64,000 bases of DNA from Streptomyces sp. GQFP. Its GTDB lineage: Bacteria > Actinomycetota > Actinomycetes > Streptomycetales > Streptomycetaceae. Position numbers and translations under genes: made by a program. Positions 59,001 to 64,000 of the stretch are shown here, piece after piece. Positions within the stretch are counted from its first letter, which is position 1. The number at the start of each line of letters is the position of its first letter. The DNA lies in assembly GCF_021545335.1 (NCBI RefSeq), contig NZ_CP089312.1, positions 2,852,001 through 2,916,000 of the forward strand, in the 5' to 3' direction. The notes beneath the pieces were generated by a model, which saw nothing but the letters and a program-made list of their open reading frames with translations, was not told the origin of the DNA and searched no databases.

Positions 59001-62000
59001 CGACACCGGCGACTGACCGGCGCCCTGCAGCGCGGCGGCAGCCGGAGCTCCCGTGGCCGAAGGCCCCGCCAAGCTCCGCCCCGGAGTCAGTTCCGCGCGC
59101 AGTCCGGCGAGCGTCCCCTCGTCGAGGGAGACGAGGGCGCCGCCCAGGTCCAGCCGGACCGGCGGTCGGGCTGACGATCGGACTGACGGCCGGTCCCCTC
59201 GCACGGGGCTTCCGGCGCCGGCCGGTTCCGTGGAGCGGTCGGAGGGACCGGCGACGTGGGGAGCGGCTGCGTTGCCGGTGGCCGGCCTCCTGGCGGGCGA
59301 CGGCAGCGCCGGTGTCGTCGCCTGCCCCGTCACCCACAACGCCGTTGCCACGCGCCGGAGTTGCGCGAGGCCGTCGCGGTGCGGGGAGTTGGCGGCGACG
59401 ACCAGATGATCGTGCCCGGACAGCGTGTCGCCGATGAGGGAGCCGAGCTGGCCGGTGCCGACCTGGATGAAGGTCCGGTGCCCGGCCGCGTACATCGCCT
59501 CGACCAGCTGCCGGAATCGCACCGGTTCCAGCAGATGCCGTACGAACAGCTCACGCACCGCCGATTCGCCCGACGGGAAGGGCGCCGCCGTCGTCCCCGA
59601 CCAGACCGGAACCGTCGGCGGCCGGAGCCGGAAGCTGCTCGCGGCCTGCTCGATCGGGGCCAGATACGGCGCCAACATCGGTGTGTGGAAGCCCGATTGG
59701 AAGGGCAGCACCTGGCTCAGCACACCCCTCGCCCGGAACGCCCGTACGAACTCATCGACCGCCGCCTCCGGACCGCACACCATCGACTGGTTGGGCGCGT
59801 TGTCGTGCGAGAGCACGATTCCGGCGTCCGCCCAGCCCTCCTCGGCGAGTGCCGTGAGGACCCGTTCGGCGGGTGCGCCGATCGCCCCGAAGGCCAGCCC
59901 AGGCACGGTCACCGAGTCGGGGTCGAAGGTCGCCATGAAGGCGCCGACCTCGTCACCGTCGTACAGCCCGGCGGCCGCCATGGCCGTCCATTCGCCGACG
60001 CTGTGCCCGGCCACCGCGTCCGGCACGACGCCCATGCGGCGCAGCGCCCGGTCGAGCAGCAGCCCCACCCCGACGACCCCGAACCCGTGCCGGCCGACGT
60101 CCCCGACCTCGGCCCGTTCGTCACCGGCCGCCAGTACGCCGTCCAGGCCGAAATGCGCGGCGATGTCGTCGACGCGAGGGTCGAAGTCGCCCTCCAGGCC
60201 GGGGAAGACGAAGGCAAGCCCTCCCAACTCCCCTTCCCTGTCCGCTTCCCTGACCGCCCGTAGCGGCTCCGGGCGGAACCAGACATCGCTACGCCCGTGC
60301 CACGCCCGCCCCTTGGCGACCGCCCGGCGCGCCAGCGTGAGCCGCTTCGCGGTCGGGTCGACGATCCCGAGCCGGGTCCGCCCGGCCTGCGGATGCGTAC
60401 GGGTGGCGTCGAGACCGGCGGCGAGTACGGCCGTGTCGTCCGCGTCGAGGAGGGCGGCGAGGCCCTCGGGGGACTCGGCGGCGAGCAGCAGGACACGCTC
60501 GGGCTCGACGACGGTCACCGAGGGCACGGGCGCCGATCGCACAGGGGTCGATGCCGTCGGCGCCGATAGCGCGGGAGTCGACGGCACGGAGGCCGATGCC
60601 ATGTGCGCTGGCGCCCCAGCGGGTGACGGCACGGGCGCCGGCGCCCCAGCGGGCGATGACACGAGGGCCGATGGCCCGCGTACCGAAGACCCGGTCGCCG
60701 CCGCCGTCCTCCTCGCACGCGCCCCCGGCGCCTCCTCCAGCACCACATGCGCGTTGATCCCACCGAACCCGAACGCGTTCACCGCAGCCCGCCGCACCGG
60801 CTGCTCGGCCGTCGTCTCCCAGGGCGCCGCCCTGTCCAGCGGGCGGAAGCGGGTGGCCGCGAGGGCCGGGTTCGGGTCGTCGCAGTGGAGGGTGGGGAGG
60901 AGCATGCCGTGGTGGACGGCGAGGGCGGCCTTGACCAGGCCGGCCACCCCGGCGGCCGGCATGGTGTGCCCGATCATCGACTTCACGGAGCCGATCACCG
61001 CCGTGCCACCACTGCCAGCCACACCCTCCCCCGGCCCGAACACCTCGGCCAGCGTGGCCAGTTCGGCCGCGTCTCCGGCGGGGGTCGCCGTGCCGTGGGC
61101 TTCGAGGAGGCCCAGCGAGCCGGGCTCGGCGGGGTCGAGTCCGGCGGCGCGCCAGGCCTGGCGTACGGCGTGGGTCTGGCCGCCGGGGTCGGGGTTGACG
61201 AGCCCGGCGGCGCGGCCGTCGCTGGCCACGCCGGTGCCCCGGATGACGGCGTAGATCCTGTCTCCGTCGCGCTCGGCGTCCGCGAGGCGCTTGAGGACGA
61301 CCACGCCGGTGCCCTCACCGATGAGGATGCCGTCGGCGCCCCGGTGGAAGGGGCGGATGCGCTGGCTGGGCGAGAGGGCGCGGAGCTGCGAGAACACGCT
61401 CCACAGGGTGATGTCGTGGCAGTGGTGGACTCCGCCGGCCAGCATCAAGTCGCAGCGGCCCGAGGCCAGTTCGTTCACCGCCTGGTCCACGGCCACCAGC
61501 GAGGAGGCACAGGCCGCGTCCACGGTGTACGCCGGTCCGCGCAGGTCGAGCCGGTTGGCGACGCGGGAGGCGGCGAGGTTGGGCACCAGCCCGATCGCCG
61601 ACTCGGGGCTGTCCGGACCAAGGCGGTCCGTGAACGCCGTACGGACGCGGTCCAGTTGGGCGGGATCCAGGTCCGGCAGCAACTCCCCGAGCGTGCGGAC
61701 GAGTTGACCCGCCGTACGGACCCGCTGGTCGAGCCGGACCAGGCCGGGGGTGAGATAGCCGCCCCGGCCGAGGATCACGCCGATCCGGTGCCGGTCGGGC
61801 AGCCAGCCGGTCAAGTCCCCGCGCTCCTCGCCTCCTTGCTGCGTGTCGGCGAGGGCGGCGGCGGACACGTTGAGGGCGATGAGCTGGTCCGGCTCGGTGC
61901 CGGACACGGAGTTCGGCATGATCCCGAACCGGGTGACCTCCACCTCCGCCAGCTCGTCCACGAACCCACCGCGCCGGCAGTACACCTGGTCGGCGACGGC

Positions 62001-62201
62001 ACGGTCACCGGCGGAGTCCGGCCGGTAGTAGGCATCCGCGTCCCAACGCCCGTCCGGTACCTCGGTGATGGCGTCCGTACCGGCGAGCAGGTTCCGCCAG
62101 TAGGCGTCGAGGTCGGCGGCGCCGGGCAGCAGCACCGACATGCCCACGATGGCCACGGGCGTCGACGTACCGTCCGCCGGCCGCGTTTGACGTTCCGTCA
62201 T
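56094..62201 (-). CDS. KS-AT-DH-PPTase megasynthase (hglE/PUFA-like PKS)
   Basis: 2035 residues. Ketosynthase (1-490): C231 in VDAACASSL, histidines in EAHGTATP and KSMIGHTMPAAG. Acyltransferase: serine about 734 in AGHSVGEWTAMA. Then a long linker at about residues 1060-1480 with four 39-residue repeats and a collagen-like Gly-rich stretch. Dehydratase-like hot-dog at about 1490-1700 (MPYLLDHCFFP, FHGPAFQGV). The C-terminus is a Sfp/AcpS-type phosphopantetheinyl transferase (GIDIEEVADRD, FWAAKEAVAKAEGTGF) that can activate the carriers. No ACP or KR inside; these are in neighbouring genes. Domain order resembles PUFA and heterocyst glycolipid synthases. The product is unknown but probably a glycosylated, methylated lipid-like compound. 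Confidence 0.92.
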   Translation of the reverse strand: MTERQTRPADGTSTPVAIVGMSVLLPGAADLDAYWRNLLAGTDAITEVPDGRWDADAYYRPDSAGDRAVADQVYCRRGGFVDELAEVEVTRFGIMPNSVSGTEPDQLIALNVSAAALADTQQGGEERGDLTGWLPDRHRIGVILGRGGYLTPGLVRLDQRVRTAGQLVRTLGELLPDLDPAQLDRVRTAFTDRLGPDSPESAIGLVPNLAASRVANRLDLRGPAYTVDAACASSLVAVDQAVNELASGRCDLMLAGGVHHCHDITLWSVFSQLRALSPSQRIRPFHRGADGILIGEGTGVVVLKRLADAERDGDRIYAVIRGTGVASDGRAAGLVNPDPGGQTHAVRQAWRAAGLDPAEPGSLGLLEAHGTATPAGDAAELATLAEVFGPGEGVAGSGGTAVIGSVKSMIGHTMPAAGVAGLVKAALAVHHGMLLPTLHCDDPNPALAATRFRPLDRAAPWETTAEQPVRRAAVNAFGFGGINAHVVLEEAPGARARRTAAATGSSVRGPSALVSSPAGAPAPVPSPAGAPAHMASASVPSTPALSAPTASTPVRSAPVPSVTVVEPERVLLLAAESPEGLAALLDADDTAVLAAGLDATRTHPQAGRTRLGIVDPTAKRLTLARRAVAKGRAWHGRSDVWFRPEPLRAVREADREGELGGLAFVFPGLEGDFDPRVDDIAAHFGLDGVLAAGDERAEVGDVGRHGFGVVGVGLLLDRALRRMGVVPDAVAGHSVGEWTAMAAAGLYDGDEVGAFMATFDPDSVTVPGLAFGAIGAPAERVLTALAEEGWADAGIVLSHDNAPNQSMVCGPEAAVDEFVRAFRARGVLSQVLPFQSGFHTPMLAPYLAPIEQAASSFRLRPPTVPVWSGTTAAPFPSGESAVRELFVRHLLEPVRFRQLVEAMYAAGHRTFIQVGTGQLGSLIGDTLSGHDHLVVAANSPHRDGLAQLRRVATALWVTGQATTPALPSPARRPATGNAAAPHVAGPSDRSTEPAGAGSPVRGDRPSVRSSARPPVRLDLGGALVSLDEGTLAGLRAELTPGRSLAGPSATGAPAAAALQGAGQSPVSAQWARAAGALGATESSGVAGLPGTVGLTSQLDAASTPVSAQRTRSAGALGATESSGADGLPGTVGPTSPSDTASTPVSAQWTRSAGALGATGTSSTDSLPGTGGLTPPVDAASTHVSAQQTGGAEVLGAPETPGVVGLPGTVGPTSPLDALADRFPAAAELRALLRETADTAAELIGAAGRRPGAAADYAGGAARYLGGPAGDSGSAGIPRTTGPVGSGGPVWSGGIAGPAGISGPPGIPTTGGPAGISGPPGIPTTGGPAGTAGNPATAGSVGPARTPGAAGIPGFAGPAGIAGPGRAAGPTGIPSTAGIPSTVGPVGPVGPVGTPGPADPAVPAGPASTGAFRQAFATPTGLSAPPTATPAGVPHPAQGLRAPAPLSPAPHLRSTAPGGRPEPRSTIPGRRPLPPPQPTEPTPPSWRTTVHVSPETMPYLLDHCFFPQRPGWPDVADRWPVVPATTIVQRIMEAAETAEAAEQTEPGPPPIAVAVHNARFDQWLTATPPLDVDVTVTPVPDTPTHRAVSFGPRARATVELAPAYPDPATRPTPWPIAPSSERAPDHTAAQLYSERWMFHGPAFQGVTELTAMGESHVRGVITTPPAPGSLLDNVGQILGYWIMATRTARTVVFPVGMREMRFYGAHPTPGTDVDCFVRITTLTDTFLEADVQLTVGGRVWAVLSGWQDRRFDNDPQTRPVERFPERNTLSEGRPGAWVLLHERWPDLASRDLIMRNSLGGEERSLYERHAPRGRRQWLLGRIAAKDAVRRWLWEREGEGDVFPAEIRVHNDASGRPYVTGVHGRTLPPLDISLAHRAEAGVAIVRPRRTDSVPGASSTGPGIDIEEVADRDASTLTTALNPAELALLRAQSVATGESEALWFTRFWAAKEAVAKAEGTGFGGRPRDFAVREVPAADRLLVSGRLAPAYTVHHERTGNLPGLPEREYVVAWTTGSATAEAAEAAEAADAVEERELEL
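57975..58410. repeat. collagen-like Gly-rich linker in the PKS gene
   Basis: About 145 codons (residues roughly 1265-1410) rich in G-P-x and G-x-x triplets, such as GPAGISGPPGIPTTG twice in a row and GPVGPVGPVGTPGPADP. On DNA, a 51-bp unit is duplicated almost exactly around 58219-58320. Not a catalytic domain. Confidence 0.85.
58545..59012. repeat. four 117-bp tandem repeats (39 residues each) in the PKS gene
   Basis: Units start SPVSAQWARA, TPVSAQRTRS, TPVSAQWTRS and THVSAQQTGG, and continue with AGALGATESSG and LPGTVG, ending in LDAAS or similar. The length is exactly 39 residues in each, so copies are in phase and evolved by duplication. They lie between the AT domain and the Gly-rich linker. 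Confidence 0.93.
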
Positions 62202-62206
62202 GTCGG

Positions 62207-64000
62207 TTACCAGCCCGACGAGGTGTAGACGACGGCGCCCGCCGACTCCTCGCCCCAGGCCAGTTCACGGAGCAGCGCGGCCGTGCCCTCCTCGGGGTCG
62301 ATGAGCCTGACCCCGCGCCGGGCGTACTCGCGCCCGAGTTCGGGGGTCACCATGCCGGTGTGGCCGCCGGTCGGCGCCCATGGCCCCCAGTGCACGGTCA
62401 GGGCCCGCTGTCCGCTGCGGGCCGCCCAGGCGGCGCCGAGGCTCTGGAGGGCGTCGTTGGCGGCGGCGTAGTCGACCTGGCCCCGGTTGCCGAGGACGGC
62501 GGAGATGCTGCCGAACAGGACGGCGAAGGAAGGGCTGTTGGGGAGTTGTTCCAGTGCGGCGAGCAGGGTTTCGGCGCCGTTGGTCTTCGTCCCGTACACG
62601 CGCTGGAAGGACTCGGCGGTCTTCTCGGCGATGAGCCGGTCCTCGATCACCCCGGCCGCGTAGACGACCCCGTCGAGGCGGCCGTGTTCGGCGTGGATCT
62701 CCTTGACGGCCTGGAGCGCCGCGTCCTGTTCGCGGAAGTCGACGGAGTGGTAGCGGGCCTGGCTGCCGAGGGCCTGGAGTTCTTCGAGGGTGGCGGTGAT
62801 CTCCCGCTGGGCGAGCAGGAGTTCGGCCTCGCGGTTGATCTCGGCGGGCTTCAGTCCGCCCCGGGCAGCGAGCACCGCGCGCAGTTCGGCCTGCGTACCG
62901 GCGGCTGCCGTGGCCGCGTCCTCCGGGCCCTCCGGCGCGGGGGTGCGGCCGAGCAGTTCGATCCGGCAGCGGGAGGCGGAGGCCAGCGCGGCGGCGAACT
63001 TCGCGGTGATGCCCCGCGCCCCGCCGACCAGCAGCACCACGCTGTCGCGGTCCAGTCCGACGGCGGCGGCCTCGGCGGCACCCTCCCCGGCGGGTCCGGC
63101 GCCGGTGGTGCCGAGGGCGCCCAGCGGGGTCTCGACCAGCTCAAGTCCGTGCCGTCCGGCGGCAGTTCGCAGGACGACCGGGGTCCGGTCGGAGGCGAGC
63201 AGCTCGGCGAGCAGGGCCTCGGCGACGGCACCCGCACCTGCCTCTCCCGCCCCGAGGTCGATGATCCGCGCGTCCGTCTCCGGGTACTCCCGGGCGACCG
63301 TCCGGAAGAGCCCGTGCAGCCCGGCAGACCTCAACTCGCCCTCGTGCGCAGCGCCTTCCCCGGCCACCCGCACCGCGAACAGCCAGCGCGGGCCCAGCCC
63401 CAGGGCCGCCTTGAACACCGGAAACGCCTCGGGCAGCACCGGCGGCCGTGAGGCGGCCAGCGGGTCGAGATACAGCACCCCGTCGACCGGCCCGTCCGCC
63501 TCGGTCAGCAGGTGCTCCGCGCCGAGGGCCACCGCGTCGGCGCCATGCCCGACGAGCCGCGCCACGACCTCCCGGGCCACCGCACCCCCGTCGTCGTCAC
63601 CGAGAACCACGAACCGCTTACCGCCGAGTACGGCGGAGAAATCGACCTCTCCGTCCTGCTGCTCCAGCAGCACAGGCCGCAACTGGAACCGCTTCGGCGC
63701 CTCACCGACGACCTCAGGCGACGCGTCGGCCACCGGCTCCTCGGCCTCCTGGGCTTCGGCTCCCGGCCCGGTGAGCCGCGCCGCCAGCCACCCGGTGACC
63801 GAGGCCGCCGTACGAGCCTTGGCAAGGTCCTCCAGTTCGGCATCGTCGAGCGCGGTGATGTCACCGCCGCCCCCGACCCCGAGCCGCTGCGCCAACTCGC
63901 CCGCGATCTCGGCCCGCTTGATCGAGTCGATACCGAGATCCGCCTCCAGATCGAGATCCGGCTCGATCATGTCCACGGGATATCCGGTGCGCTCACTGAT
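62207..64000 (-). CDS. ACP-ketoreductase protein, N-terminus outside the window
   Basis: 597 residues are visible to the right edge and the gene continues beyond it. At the edge the sequence reads GYPVDMIEPDLDLEADLGIDSIKRAEI, an acyl-carrier domain whose serine is in GIDSIK. The ketoreductase is RDSVVLLVGGARGITAKFAAAL (NADPH-binding), LFGSISAVLGNRGQVDYAAANDALQ (catalytic Ser and Tyr) and HWGPWAPTGGHTGMV. The layout ACP-KR is that of PfaA-like synthases, where KS, AT and several ACPs come first; those may lie outside. It is 5 bp upstream of the megasynthase. The ATG near 63976 is internal, not a start. Confidence 0.9.
   Translation of the reverse strand: MSERTGYPVDMIEPDLDLEADLGIDSIKRAEIAGELAQRLGVGGGGDITALDDAELEDLAKARTAASVTGWLAARLTGPGAEAQEAEEPVADASPEVVGEAPKRFQLRPVLLEQQDGEVDFSAVLGGKRFVVLGDDDGGAVAREVVARLVGHGADAVALGAEHLLTEADGPVDGVLYLDPLAASRPPVLPEAFPVFKAALGLGPRWLFAVRVAGEGAAHEGELRSAGLHGLFRTVAREYPETDARIIDLGAGEAGAGAVAEALLAELLASDRTPVVLRTAAGRHGLELVETPLGALGTTGAGPAGEGAAEAAAVGLDRDSVVLLVGGARGITAKFAAALASASRCRIELLGRTPAPEGPEDAATAAAGTQAELRAVLAARGGLKPAEINREAELLLAQREITATLEELQALGSQARYHSVDFREQDAALQAVKEIHAEHGRLDGVVYAAGVIEDRLIAEKTAESFQRVYGTKTNGAETLLAALEQLPNSPSFAVLFGSISAVLGNRGQVDYAAANDALQSLGAAWAARSGQRALTVHWGPWAPTGGHTGMVTPELGREYARRGVRLIDPEEGTAALLRELAWGEESAGAVVYTSSGW

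Overview
The window reads as an actinomycete chromosome, almost certainly Streptomyces. Most genes are very GC-rich with G/C in third codon positions, GTG and TTG starts are common, and several families are typical of the genus (AICE backbone genes, a type II Wadjet operon, a SpoIIE-type phosphatase beside a PASTA-less Ser/Thr kinase, a hglE/PUFA-like PKS). GC content was judged by eye, not computed.

Region 1 (1-17175) is an integrated actinomycete integrative and conjugative element (AICE) of the pSAM2 type in a tRNA-Arg(CCG) gene. A 42-bp direct repeat of the tRNA 3' half (306-347 and 17134-17175) marks the two att sites. The left arm has the standard int-xis-repSA order, but the element is damaged. 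The integrase is frameshifted near 906-909. An IS3-family element (4883-6133) replaces the front of the FtsK-like tra gene and most of a GntR/KorSA-like regulator, leaving only the C-terminal ends of both. The cargo includes a low-GC two-gene unit at 6617-10521: a DNA methyltransferase and a GHKL ATPase fused to a predicted PD-(D/E)XK nuclease. This looks like a MORC/MutL-type restriction-modification system. Further right are three consecutive hairpins (12063-12270), an operon with two paralogous small proteins and a prim-pol-like protein, a divergent XRE/TPR regulator split by an IS5-family element with a clean CTAG duplication, and an aminoglycoside-phosphotransferase-like kinase.

Region 2 (17182-26351) is a scrap zone beside attR. 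It has a MarR/DMT-transporter pair, and an aldehyde dehydrogenase cut by an IS256-family element. It also holds remnants of two more transposases, a redox enzyme, an MmyB-like HTH regulator and a P450. Intact genes are a RIO-type kinase, a DUF1963 protein and a repetitive Ser/Gly protein.

Region 3 (26384-42143) is core-like metabolism and signalling. A LacI regulator, a D-2-hydroxyacid dehydrogenase and a sugar ABC importer share a similar operator-like motif. Next is a polar amino-acid ABC importer preceded by a Cys-rich leader peptide. The rest is a GAF/SpoIIE/HATPase phosphatase, a membrane Ser/Thr kinase, a ThiS-like/Mut7-C protein and an AAA ATPase with a DUF234-like tail.

Region 4 (42155-50812) is a complete four-gene type II Wadjet (JetABCD, TIGR02677-TIGR02680) anti-plasmid operon with start/stop overlaps throughout.

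Region 5 (51151-64000) holds a UPF0104 membrane protein, a degenerate intergenic repeat array, and a biosynthetic operon on the minus strand: ACP-KR protein (cut by the window edge), KS-AT-DH-PPTase megasynthase, acyl carrier protein, alpha/beta hydrolase, glycosyltransferase and methyltransferase. The megasynthase carries four 39-residue tandem repeats and a collagen-like Gly-rich linker between AT and DH. The most promising leads are the AICE-borne ATPase-nuclease/methylase unit, the repeat-bearing PKS and the hairpin cluster.
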